Shown here piece after piece: positions 9,601 to 18,022 of a stretch of 63,560 bases of DNA (within the stretch, counting starts at the first letter, position 1; each line of letters starts with the position of its first letter). A program made the position numbers and the translations under genes. The notes under the pieces were generated by a model. The model worked only from the letters and a program-made list of their open reading frames with translations. It ran no database searches and was not told the DNA's origin. Source of the stretch: Solobacterium sp. (GTDB lineage Bacteria; Bacillota_I; Bacilli_A; Erysipelotrichales; Erysipelotrichaceae); the NCBI GenBank assembly GCA_024680365.1, contig JAILCN010000030.1:1-63560 (forward strand). The letters run 5' to 3'.

Positions 9601-12600
9601 TTACAATGACAAATACGGCAGATACGTCAGTCACCGTCAGGAAAACAGATGCGGAGACAGGAGAAAGAACGCAGGGTGACAGCACGTTTGAAGGGGCAGT
9701 CTTCCGGCTGATCGATACCGTTACAGACAAAGAGGCAGGAGTCTTTCATATCGGCAGTGACGGTCTTGCCAAAGAGGTGATCCGGGGGCTGTCATACCGT
9801 ACCTACCGGCTGGAGGAGGTCACAGCGCCGGAAGGCTATCAGCTGCTGGAAAAACCAATTGAATTCACTCTGGACAAAGAACATCAGAAAATCACGGTTG
9901 CCGCAGCGGATCAGGTCCGCACCGGCCGGGCTGTCATTCATAAAGTGTTTGATGAATCAGAACATTCCGGCCTTGTACAGGAAGAAGAGAACGCGGAATT
10001 CGCAGTCATTCTGAAATCATTTGTGATGAAGCATGCAACCTTTGCCGAAGCGCTGGAAGCTCTGCGCACTGATCCGTCACTGCTTTCTGCGAAAGAATGG
10101 TCAGAAGGAAAGACAGATGAAAAGGGTGTGTTCAGGACCGGGGAACTCGCATACGGGACCTATATCTTAAAACAGACGGCAGCATCTGACGCCGCAGTCG
10201 CAGCTGTGCAGGAACCGTATGAGATCGAGATCGGAAAAGAAGAAAAGGAGATCACGCTTCATTTTTCCAACAAGCCGCTGCGCTTCCGTTTCCGGATCGT
10301 CAAGAAAGACGCGGACAGCGGAAAAATCATTACATGGTCCTCGGCGTCATTCCGTCTGAAAGATGAAAACGGAAATGCGGCAGTCTTCCAGATCGGCAGT
10401 TCGGATCTGGATACCTTTATGACAGCGTCAGATACAGCTGTCTCTCCTTACGGTGCCGGCGTATACTACGACGAAGCGGAACAGAAAGGCTATGTAACGC
10501 TGCCCATGCCGCTGTCTGCCGGCAGATCGTACACGATCGAAGAGATCCGTACACCGCAGGGATATCTGAAGGGCGGGCCTGTCCCGATCGTCATCAGTGA
10601 GGAGTCAATGCAGCAGGCAGATGAAAACGGCAATTGTCTGATCGTGACGGAAGTAAAAGACCGCCGGGCACACGGTACGCTCAAGCTGCATAAGCGGATC
10701 GCAGAATGTGAAGCGGATACATCACTTGTTGACCGGAAGGATCTCAGTCCGATCACATTTACGCTGACAGCTGCAGAAGACATCACCGATCCCTCAGACG
10801 GCTCAGTGCTGTATCCGAAAGGTTCCGTTTACGGAACGTATCATCCGGATCCTTCCGGAGAGCTGCAGGTAACTGACATTCCGCTGGGCAGCTACGTCCT
10901 GAAAGAAACGGAAGTTCCTGCCGGGATCCTGAAGGATGAAACAGAATATCCCGTCACATTCATCCAGACGGATGAAACAACAGAAGAGTACATAGCTGAG
11001 CTGACACTGGAAAACAAGACGACGAAAACAGTATTTTCCAAAACAGACGCGGCAGATGAAAAAGAACTGCCCGGCGCTTCCCTGACGGTCACAGACGCAG
11101 AAACAGGCGCAGTCATCGATGAGTGGATCTCCGGTGAGAAGCCGCATGTGATCGAAGGACTTATGCCGGGACATTCCTATCAGATGACAGAGACTGCCGT
11201 ACCGGACAGCAGATACGCAAAAGCAGAAACGATCACATTCAAAGTAAATACGGACGGCACAGTCACAAAGGCGTACATGAAGAACCGGATCATCACTGTT
11301 TCCAAACAGGATATCGCCGGCAAAGAACTGTCCGGAGCGAAGATGTCCGTCACGGATGAAGAAGGAAACACCATTGATGAATGGACTTCTTCGGATACGC
11401 CGCACGCTGTCTGCGGACTGGAAGAAGGCAGATCGTATGTGATCCATGAAGACACAGCACCGCTCGGCTATGTCAGGGTAACAGACATTCCGTTTACACT
11501 GACCGAAGAAATACAGAATATCATCGTTACAGATCAGACAGTCACCGTTTCCAAACAGGACATTGCCGGCAGAGAACTGCCGGGTGCCAGGATGTCTGTG
11601 ACAGATGAAAAGGGCAGGGTGATCGATGAGTGGACATCTTCAGATACACCGCACATGGTGAACGGACTGGAAGAAGGCAGATCGTATGTGATCCACGAAG
11701 ACACAGCGCCGCTCGGCTATGTCAGAGCGACAGATATTCCCTTTACGGTGACAGATGAACCGGCCCGGAAAATCGTTGTCAGGAATCAGATCATCACGGT
11801 TTCCAAACAGGATCTGACCGGCAGAGAACTTCCTGGCGCGAAGATGCAGGTAACAGACGCAAAAGGCCGGGAGGTCGATGCCTGGGTATCCGGTGAAAAA
11901 CCGCATCAGATCAGCGGTCTGGAAGAAGGAAACAGATATATTCTGCGTGAGATCACGGCGCCGTTCGGCTTCTACTGCTGTGAAGAGATCGCATTTACCG
12001 CCGGAAAAGAAAAGTCAGATGTTCAGCTGGTGATGAAAGATATTCCTGTCCGTTATCAGATCCTGAAGAAAGATGAGAACGGAGAAGCAGTGGAAGGCGT
12101 TCATCTTCAGCTGCATGACATCACGGACGGACAGGAAACAGCTGTTTCTCCGGAAGGAGGCTGGATCACCGGCAAAGAACCGATCCTGCTGGAAGGACTC
12201 CTGGAAGCGGGTCATACATACCGGCTCAGTGAGACGGACTGGACGGAAGGCGTCCATCATGCGGAAGACATCGTGTTTGAAGTGCCGGCCGCTGCCGAAA
12301 GTGAAGAACTGGTCAGTATCGTCATGGAAGACCTGCGGACCTCAGTCGCTGTCCTGAAGACAGACGCTGCCGGAAGACCGCTGGCCGGTGCAGTCCTGAC
12401 GCTGTCTGACGAGGCGGGAAACATCCTGCATGAATGGACTACTTCAGAAGAGGCGGAAGATATCTCGGCGTATGTCAGGGGCGGCATGTTCTATACGGTC
12501 AGAGAAACCGAAGCGCCGTTTGGCTATCAGACAGCAGAAGAGGTGACGTTCAAAGCAGAAGGAACTGCTTCTCTGCATCAGCTGATCAGTATGACTGACC

Positions 12601-13037
12601 ACAGACAGTCTTTCCGTCTGAAGATCTTCAAAACAAGCGATGACGGCAGAAACATGCCGCTCAGCGGTGCGGAATTCACAGTGTATGACAGCCGGGACGG
12701 AAAGCCTCTGAAAGACAGAGACGGAAATCCAGCAAAGGCCGTAACAGATGAAAGCGGCTATGCAGTATTTGAGCTTCCCTACAGCGAAGACGGCTACTAT
12801 GTGATGGAGACAAAAGCGCCGGAAGGATATATGCTGAGTCCGCTTCGCTATGAGGTAAAGATCCCGGCGGATCACAGTTTTTCAAAGGATGATCCGGTGA
12901 TCATTACCGTAACGGACAGTGACATTCCCAGAACAGGAGACAGTTCGCTGGGAAAGTGGATCCTTCTGCTTGCGCTTTCCGCTTCTGCTGTCTTTCTCGC
13001 AGTGATCCTGCGAAAACAGCTTTCCGGAGTGAGGTGA
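6630..13037 (+). CDS. Giant thioester-domain surface adhesin with ~18 SpaA/Cna-B (prealbumin-like) repeats and C-terminal IPRTG sorting signal
   Basis: Signal peptide MKKKTENIRRKCAVLAVLTVLILSMGICTAEA; TED-like motifs FCVNPW (Cys81) and AAQKLIWEQ (Gln155); repeated KxDxxGxxLxGAxxxV...YxLxExxAPxGY units; C-term IPRTGDSSLGKWILLLALSASAVFLAVILRKQ. Confidence 0.92.
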   Translation: MKKKTENIRRKCAVLAVLTVLILSMGICTAEAETKKLTTSHKTGFSYYALLNYYRTDYDRPSRATHGLIDHYEWGNETVFCVNPWMPAADVSDQYSDSGDFYDWKGISYIEVPQEDGTRVPLVYTQDVIDEISLIAYFGYDYPGHQTERYYAAAQKLIWEQIIHKPVTVYTGNVECSDAACGGLPVADLSAEVQAIRALMDEFKLMRIGWKMEYAVSSRYPKGTALSDPSDMRKDEVVKVSITSGDLSRYRFTEKKGLVLCDETGRALSEQDPSSASQMQAFHNVFYVKISDPSICSFTLTTALLSGAPADVPFLLTSGNRKDQEMIRRGRVRNADTKTQKFSVKQTEIRLSVMKKDPAGKPLSGASLAVSEKGSDTVLYEWTSGTEEHVIAPAAKLLPGKTYVLKEIKAPAGSVRAADKEFTIPADVPNGYTAKIEMTDPAVYVLKTDENGNALAGAKLAVIDQKTGKTVDTIVSAKQKQAVNGLESGKTYILRETEAPAGFRKAADVTFTPKADQVLTVTMKDSRNPVTVSLKKTDSSGRHLSGAEFSVCEKGSDTVLYTIREQDGAYTVKDAARLLNGHTYVIRETKTPAGYVTALPVSFTVPETVNSGQVLQVTMKDPRISVLKTDETGTALTGAVLQVREKDSGEIRDEWTSGTEKHYISHLQAGKTYILSETKVPAGYVKMKDLTFTAEAEKDLHLKAVNTRAKIHLKIRKTDGSGRLMNGAVLAVLEKGKSEPLYQWTTDGKEYELQDADKLKPSGKYILRELKAPEGYVKAADAEFSIPETYPDGYAVSVSMKNTQVKVLKKDDAGSPLSGAVLTVTDAESGKTADQWTTTLQPHIVKNLFAGKTYILKETSAPFGHAVMKEIRFTADGEKDITLEGTDSRLKIYVSVLKKDSYDPEITLAGAEFTVFEKDSGKPASAADGKPAVLITGADGKAETSLFWRKEGYFLKETKAPEGYRINSDKPFDIVPDQTYTFTADDPAFRFTMTNTADTSVTVRKTDAETGERTQGDSTFEGAVFRLIDTVTDKEAGVFHIGSDGLAKEVIRGLSYRTYRLEEVTAPEGYQLLEKPIEFTLDKEHQKITVAAADQVRTGRAVIHKVFDESEHSGLVQEEENAEFAVILKSFVMKHATFAEALEALRTDPSLLSAKEWSEGKTDEKGVFRTGELAYGTYILKQTAASDAAVAAVQEPYEIEIGKEEKEITLHFSNKPLRFRFRIVKKDADSGKIITWSSASFRLKDENGNAAVFQIGSSDLDTFMTASDTAVSPYGAGVYYDEAEQKGYVTLPMPLSAGRSYTIEEIRTPQGYLKGGPVPIVISEESMQQADENGNCLIVTEVKDRRAHGTLKLHKRIAECEADTSLVDRKDLSPITFTLTAAEDITDPSDGSVLYPKGSVYGTYHPDPSGELQVTDIPLGSYVLKETEVPAGILKDETEYPVTFIQTDETTEEYIAELTLENKTTKTVFSKTDAADEKELPGASLTVTDAETGAVIDEWISGEKPHVIEGLMPGHSYQMTETAVPDSRYAKAETITFKVNTDGTVTKAYMKNRIITVSKQDIAGKELSGAKMSVTDEEGNTIDEWTSSDTPHAVCGLEEGRSYVIHEDTAPLGYVRVTDIPFTLTEEIQNIIVTDQTVTVSKQDIAGRELPGARMSVTDEKGRVIDEWTSSDTPHMVNGLEEGRSYVIHEDTAPLGYVRATDIPFTVTDEPARKIVVRNQIITVSKQDLTGRELPGAKMQVTDAKGREVDAWVSGEKPHQISGLEEGNRYILREITAPFGFYCCEEIAFTAGKEKSDVQLVMKDIPVRYQILKKDENGEAVEGVHLQLHDITDGQETAVSPEGGWITGKEPILLEGLLEAGHTYRLSETDWTEGVHHAEDIVFEVPAAAESEELVSIVMEDLRTSVAVLKTDAAGRPLAGAVLTLSDEAGNILHEWTTSEEAEDISAYVRGGMFYTVRETEAPFGYQTAEEVTFKAEGTASLHQLISMTDHRQSFRLKIFKTSDDGRNMPLSGAEFTVYDSRDGKPLKDRDGNPAKAVTDESGYAVFELPYSEDGYYVMETKAPEGYMLSPLRYEVKIPADHSFSKDDPVIITVTDSDIPRTGDSSLGKWILLLALSASAVFLAVILRKQLSGVR

Positions 13038-13092
13038 TTGTATAAGACGGCTGAATGTTGTAAAGTGACTGCAGAAAGAAGGATTGAAAATA

Positions 13093-14412
13093 ATGAAACC
13101 GATAACTGCAGAACAGCTGAGCAATTTGAGAGAAAGCTATCTGGAAGATGGCAAGGCAAGGGTCGTCAGAAACGCTCTGACAAAAAACGATATCGCCTCG
13201 ATCAGCCGCGTCTTTGAAGCGGAATGTGCGAATCCGAACCTCTTTTCCATCAACCTGAAGACAATGCCTGTCACAAATCAGGAAGCTTCCGGAAGATGCT
13301 GGATCTTCTCGGCAATGAACGTACTGCGTGAGATCATCGCGAAGAAATACGGCATCAGAGAATTCGAACTGTCCCAGAACTATGTTGCGTTCTACGACAA
13401 GCTTGAAAAGGCAAACTGGTTCATGGAATGCATCCTGGCGGAGATCGACGCGCCGCTCAGCAGCGAAAACAACCGCTTCCTGCTGGAAACTGCTGTTGGT
13501 GACGGCGGCCAGTGGAACATGCTTGTCAGCCTGGTCAGAAAGTACGGCATCTGTCCGAAGACAGCCATGCCGGAAACATACCAGTCTTCCCATACAAGAG
13601 CGATGAACGGCATTCTGAACAGACGTCTGAGGAAATTTGCGGCGGATGTCCGGAAGGTAAAGCCGGAAGAAAGAGAAGCTGTCAAAGAAGAATGCCTGAA
13701 GGAGATCTACGGACTGCTGGCATCCTGCTTCGGCATGCCGCCGGTCAAATTCACATTTGAGTATGTCGCCAAAGATGATGATTCCTATCATGCGGAATAT
13801 GACGTGACGCCGCTGGACTTCTACAGAGAATATCTGAAGGAAGATCTGGAAGAATATGTCAGCGTCATTCATGGTCCGACCGCAGACAAGCCTTATTACA
13901 GACTGTATACGGTCAAATACCTCGGCAACGTAGTCGATGGCTGCAAGGTCGCGCTTCTGAATCTGCCTCTGGATGAATTCAAGAAAGCAGCGATCGATCA
14001 GCTGAAGGACGGCAATCCCGTCTGGTTTGGATGCGACTGCGGAAAATCCGGCGACCGGGAAAAGGGTCTCTGGGATGATCAGCAGTATGATTACGAACAC
14101 ACATTCGATATGCAGCTGTCCATGACCAAAGCGGAAGAGCTGGATACGAGGGAAAGCGCCATGAACCATGCCATGGTATTCACCGGCGTCAATCTGGTCG
14201 ACGGTCAGCCGACAAGATGGAAGATCGAGAACTCCTGGGGTGAAAAGAATGCCAACAAGGGATACTACATCGCCTCTGAAACATGGTTTGACAAATACAT
14301 GTATGTCGTTGCCGTTCCGAAGAAGTATCTGTCGGAAAAGGCACTGGCAGCACTGAACGAAGAGCCTGCCGTCCTGGATCCGTGGGATCCGTTCGGAACA
14401 CTGGCTGACTGA
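13093..14412 (+). CDS. pepC: Aminopeptidase C (C1-family bleomycin hydrolase-like)
   Basis: MKPITAEQLSNLRESYLED...NQEASGRCWIFSAMNVLRE...(H) MNHAMVFTGVN...KIENSWGE. Confidence 0.93.
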   Translation: MKPITAEQLSNLRESYLEDGKARVVRNALTKNDIASISRVFEAECANPNLFSINLKTMPVTNQEASGRCWIFSAMNVLREIIAKKYGIREFELSQNYVAFYDKLEKANWFMECILAEIDAPLSSENNRFLLETAVGDGGQWNMLVSLVRKYGICPKTAMPETYQSSHTRAMNGILNRRLRKFAADVRKVKPEEREAVKEECLKEIYGLLASCFGMPPVKFTFEYVAKDDDSYHAEYDVTPLDFYREYLKEDLEEYVSVIHGPTADKPYYRLYTVKYLGNVVDGCKVALLNLPLDEFKKAAIDQLKDGNPVWFGCDCGKSGDREKGLWDDQQYDYEHTFDMQLSMTKAEELDTRESAMNHAMVFTGVNLVDGQPTRWKIENSWGEKNANKGYYIASETWFDKYMYVVAVPKKYLSEKALAALNEEPAVLDPWDPFGTLAD

Positions 14413-14418
14413 ATCAGG

Positions 14419-14463
14419 AAAGAGAACGGTATCTGTGCAGTGTGCAGAACCGTTTTCTCTTTT
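14419..14463 (+). terminator. Rho-independent terminator
   Basis: AGAGAACGGT ... AACCGTTTTCTCT TTTT. Confidence 0.65.
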
Positions 14464-14504
14464 TATGAAAGCGCATGCTATAATAGAACGGCTGAGAGGT
14501 CCAT

Positions 14505-15806
14505 ATGAAAATCGGAGTGATATCACTTGGCTGTGCCAAGAATCTTGTTGATACAGAAAATCTGCTTGGCATGCTTGTGCAGAGCGGCCAGGAAATCGTT
14601 ACTTCCCCGGATGAAGCCGAGGCAGTGATCATCAATACATGCGGCTTTATTGAAAGCGCCAAAACAGAAGCCATCAATACGATCCTCGAAACTGCAGATC
14701 TGAAAGAGACCGGACTGCAGAAGCTGGTCGTCATGGGCTGTCTGTCTCAGAGATACCAGAAGGAGCTGACCGAAGAAATGCCGGAAGTCGACCGTTTCAT
14801 CGCGATCGATGAGTATGATCATCTGGCGTCCGTGCTGACTGAGACGCTGGGCGTAAAGATCGCCGGCACATACGGAAAAGCGCCGCGCGTGCTTTCCGGA
14901 AAGCCCTGGATGGCATATCTGAAGATCTCTGACGGATGCGACAACAAATGCAGCTACTGCGCGATCCCGCTGATCCGCGGACCGATGCGTTCGATCCCGG
15001 AAGACGAGATCGTTGCCGAAGCAGAGCGGCTTGTTTCAGAAGGTGTAAAAGAGCTGAACCTGATCGCGCAGGATTCTTCCCGCTACGGATATGACCGGGA
15101 CAGATGCCTGCATCTTTCATCGCTTCTGAAAAAGCTGGACAGAATTGACGGCGTAAAGTGGATCCGCGTACTGTATCTGTATCCGGACGAGATCCCGGAT
15201 GATCTGATCATGACGATCCGCAGCAGCCGGCATGTACTGCCGTATTTTGACATTCCTGTACAGCACGGCAGTGACAGGATGCTGAAGCTCATGAACCGCC
15301 GGGGAAGCCGGGAACAGATCCTGGAAAGATGCCGCATGATCCGCAAAGAACTGCCGCAGGCAGTGCTGAGGACAACGGTGATCTGCGGATTCCCGTCGGA
15401 AACAGAAGAAGACCATCAGCTTACGCTGTCCATGATCCGGGAAGTACGCTGGGATCATCTGGGCGGATTTACATATTCAAGAGAAGAAGACACGCCTTCC
15501 TATGATATGGAGGATGACGTTGATCCGGCTGAGAAGGAAAGACGGCTGGCGGAAGTCATGGAGCTGCAGCGTTCCATTTCCGCTGAGCTTCTTGAAAGCA
15601 GGATCGGAAAGAAAGAAGAAGTGCTGGTGGAAAGCTATGACGCGCTGACCGGCATGTTTATCGGCAGAAGCGTTCTGCATGCACCGGATGATGTTGACGG
15701 CCATGTCCGCTTCCGCAGTGACAAAGACCTGAAGGCAGGAGACTTCGCCCTCGTGGAATATACCAGGGCGTTTGACCATGTCCTGATCGGAAAAGAAGCG
15801 GAGTAA
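14505..15806 (+). CDS. rimO: Ribosomal protein S12 methylthiotransferase RimO
   Basis: MKIGVISLGCAKNLVDTENLLG...; radical SAM SDGCDNKCSYCAIPLIRG; TGCTATAAT at 14476-14484 upstream. Confidence 0.93.
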   Translation: MKIGVISLGCAKNLVDTENLLGMLVQSGQEIVTSPDEAEAVIINTCGFIESAKTEAINTILETADLKETGLQKLVVMGCLSQRYQKELTEEMPEVDRFIAIDEYDHLASVLTETLGVKIAGTYGKAPRVLSGKPWMAYLKISDGCDNKCSYCAIPLIRGPMRSIPEDEIVAEAERLVSEGVKELNLIAQDSSRYGYDRDRCLHLSSLLKKLDRIDGVKWIRVLYLYPDEIPDDLIMTIRSSRHVLPYFDIPVQHGSDRMLKLMNRRGSREQILERCRMIRKELPQAVLRTTVICGFPSETEEDHQLTLSMIREVRWDHLGGFTYSREEDTPSYDMEDDVDPAEKERRLAEVMELQRSISAELLESRIGKKEEVLVESYDALTGMFIGRSVLHAPDDVDGHVRFRSDKDLKAGDFALVEYTRAFDHVLIGKEAE

Positions 15807-15819
15807 AAACGGAGAAACC

Positions 15820-17304
15820 ATGTTTCATATTACAGACTGCAGAAAATACAGACGATGTCCAAGACTGTTCGCCCTGGAGTTCAATGCTGAAAAGCGGGAA
15901 TTCCAGCCTTTTGTGCGTCTGGACGAAGAAGTATCTGATCTGGTGATCAGAAAACTGAAGATCAAGGATTATTACCGGGGTATGCGGGGTGATCCGGCTG
16001 AGAATGCCGCAGCAGCTTCGGAAAACTATGACTGGCTCGTGAAAGCCCGTTTTGAATACGGAGGACTGCGCATCAAAGTGCCGTTCCTGCATCGGGCAGA
16101 AGAAGGCTGGGAGCTGTATTTTCTGTTTATCGGTCTGTATCCGCATGGCGATGACCCCCAGTATTACTGCAATACCGTGTGGGTCCTGGAACATCTGGGT
16201 TTTCAGATCACGGATGCCCGCATCATTCATCTCAATGCCTCGTATGTGCGCGGGGATGAACTGGATCCGGATGAGATGTTTGTGATCAGTGATTCTTTTT
16301 ACAACGGCAACAACAATCCCACCCAGCCGGTCATGGATCTGATCCGGAAACGGATGCAGGATCCGACAGAAACGATCGCCGCGATGGAAAAATGTCTGAA
16401 GTCCGAGGCGCCGCTGCCGGTACGTACATCGGCATGCTCAGCCCGCGTCAGATGCCGTTATTATGAAGACTGCTTCGGTAAACAGACCGAGGAAGAAGAC
16501 AATTCGATCACGACCCTGTCTGCTTCCCGCTTCAAATACGATATGAAAAAAGAAGGCAGGAAATACCTGCGCAACGCTGATGTCGATCGGATCGAAGGGC
16601 TGCGGATGCAGTATGCACAGATCCTTGCGGACCGGAAAGACGGCATCTTCGCAGACCGTCTGGCTCTGCGCTCGTGGCTCGACAGGATCTCTTTTCCGGT
16701 CACGTTCCTGGATTTTGAATGGGAACGGTTCGCGATCCCGCCTTATAAGGGAATGAAGCCTTTTGACGTCATGCCTTTTGAATATTCCATTCATATTATG
16801 GAAGCAGACCGTTCACTGACCCATAAGGTATATCTTTCCGTTCATGATGACAGAAGGGATCTGGCGGAAAACCTGATCAGGGATATCCCGAAGACAGGGA
16901 GTGTGATCGCCTACAACGCGGAAGGCGCAGAAAAGATCCGGATCCGGGAATTCGTCGACCTGTATGATGATCTTGCGGCAGATCTGCTCAGGATCAATGA
17001 GCGGATGGAAGACCTGCAGCTGCCGTTTGAAAGCGGAACGGTGTATGATACACGGATGCGGGGGACCTGGTCGCTGAAAACGATCATGGGCATGATGGAC
17101 GAAGAGGGATATGAAAACCTGGACATCGCCCAGGGCATGGATGCCGTATTCGAATGGCGGCATCTGGATACTTCCGATGCCTCCGAAGAGGAAAAGCAGA
17201 AGATCATTGAGAACCTGAAGAAGTACTGCGGAATGGATACATACGCAATGACAGTCGTCTTTGAATGGCTGATCACGCTGGCAGATGAAAGTCCTCTGGG
17301 CTGA
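15820..17304 (+). CDS. DUF2779-like protein: RecB/Cas4-like N-terminus plus DEDD exonuclease-like C-terminus
   Basis: CRKYRRCPRLFALE; CSARVRCRYYEDCF; VTFLDFEWERF; VIAYNAEGAEKIRI; MRGTWSLKTIM; CGMDTYAMTVVFEWL. Confidence 0.75.
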   Translation: MFHITDCRKYRRCPRLFALEFNAEKREFQPFVRLDEEVSDLVIRKLKIKDYYRGMRGDPAENAAAASENYDWLVKARFEYGGLRIKVPFLHRAEEGWELYFLFIGLYPHGDDPQYYCNTVWVLEHLGFQITDARIIHLNASYVRGDELDPDEMFVISDSFYNGNNNPTQPVMDLIRKRMQDPTETIAAMEKCLKSEAPLPVRTSACSARVRCRYYEDCFGKQTEEEDNSITTLSASRFKYDMKKEGRKYLRNADVDRIEGLRMQYAQILADRKDGIFADRLALRSWLDRISFPVTFLDFEWERFAIPPYKGMKPFDVMPFEYSIHIMEADRSLTHKVYLSVHDDRRDLAENLIRDIPKTGSVIAYNAEGAEKIRIREFVDLYDDLAADLLRINERMEDLQLPFESGTVYDTRMRGTWSLKTIMGMMDEEGYENLDIAQGMDAVFEWRHLDTSDASEEEKQKIIENLKKYCGMDTYAMTVVFEWLITLADESPLG

Positions 17305-17451
17305 TCTGCTTTTTTTATCCAAAACGTTTCCAAATCAGTGTATTTGCGGTAAAATATAAGTGAGGAAAATGAGTGACAGATCATCATAAAAAAGGTATTT
17401 CACCGGATTTTTTCCGGTTCCCGCAGAACCACAGATACAGGAGGTAAAAGT

Positions 17452-17988
17452 ATGCGGATTGAGATAGTTGGTAAAAACATTGAGATCACGGATTTGATGA
17501 GGGAGAAGCTCGAGAAGAAGCTGTCCAACCTGGACAAATATCTTCTGATCGATCCCGCCACAACGGCGAGAGTCGTCGCCAGGGTGTATCCGAATTCGCA
17601 GAAAGTAGAGGTGACAATTCCGACCAAAGTAGGCATCCTCCGCGCGGAAGTCGTCAATGATGACTTCTACGCAGCAGTCGATTTAGCGATCGATAAACTT
17701 GAAGACCAGATCAGAAGACAGAAGACAAGGCTGAGCAGAAGACACCGTGAGCACCTTGCCAAGGCATTCATCGAAGAAGAACAGGCGGAGGAGACAAAGG
17801 AAGCCGAGATCCCGGTCAGAACAAAGACAGTGACCGCGGACGAGATGGAACTCGAAGACGCGATCATGAAGATGGAACTCAGCGGGCACAACTTCTTCAT
17901 CTATACCGATGAAGAAAGCGGAGACATCGCAGTCGTCTACCGCAGAAGCAGCGGCGGCTACGGACTGATCGAGGTCGACCAGAAATAA
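17452..17988 (+). CDS. hpf: Ribosome hibernation promoting factor, long form (HPF/RaiA)
   Basis: MRIEIVGKNIEITDLMREKLEKKLSNLDKYL...MELSGHNFFIYTDEESGDIAVVYRRSSGGYGLIEVDQK. Confidence 0.95.
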   Translation: MRIEIVGKNIEITDLMREKLEKKLSNLDKYLLIDPATTARVVARVYPNSQKVEVTIPTKVGILRAEVVNDDFYAAVDLAIDKLEDQIRRQKTRLSRRHREHLAKAFIEEEQAEETKEAEIPVRTKTVTADEMELEDAIMKMELSGHNFFIYTDEESGDIAVVYRRSSGGYGLIEVDQK

Positions 17989-17995
17989 AAAAAAC

Positions 17996-18022
17996 AACCA
18001 TGGTCATCAGATCATGGTTTTT
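17996..18022. terminator. Bidirectional terminator between convergent genes
   Basis: AACCATG-gtcatcagat-CATGGTT flanked by A-run (left) and T-run (right). Confidence 0.7.

Noticed and set aside
6630-13037. Adhesin repeats considered as CRISPR or DNA-level tandem repeats
   Set aside because: Repeats are protein-level, ~85 aa, diverged in nucleotides, and in a continuous frame. No CRISPR-type short repeats with unique spacers were seen anywhere in the window.
12904-14526. 540-aa minus-strand ORF opposite pepC
   Set aside because: Shadow of pepC; no start context or domain.
15820-17304. DUF2779-type gene as a Cas4 from a CRISPR locus
   Set aside because: No cas1, cas2, cas3 or array nearby; whole-length pattern fits stand-alone DUF2779 proteins better.
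17319-17332. cre-like CCAAAACGTTTCCA upstream of hpf
   Set aside because: Only partial match to the CcpA consensus, with the outer TG missing; too weak without binding data.
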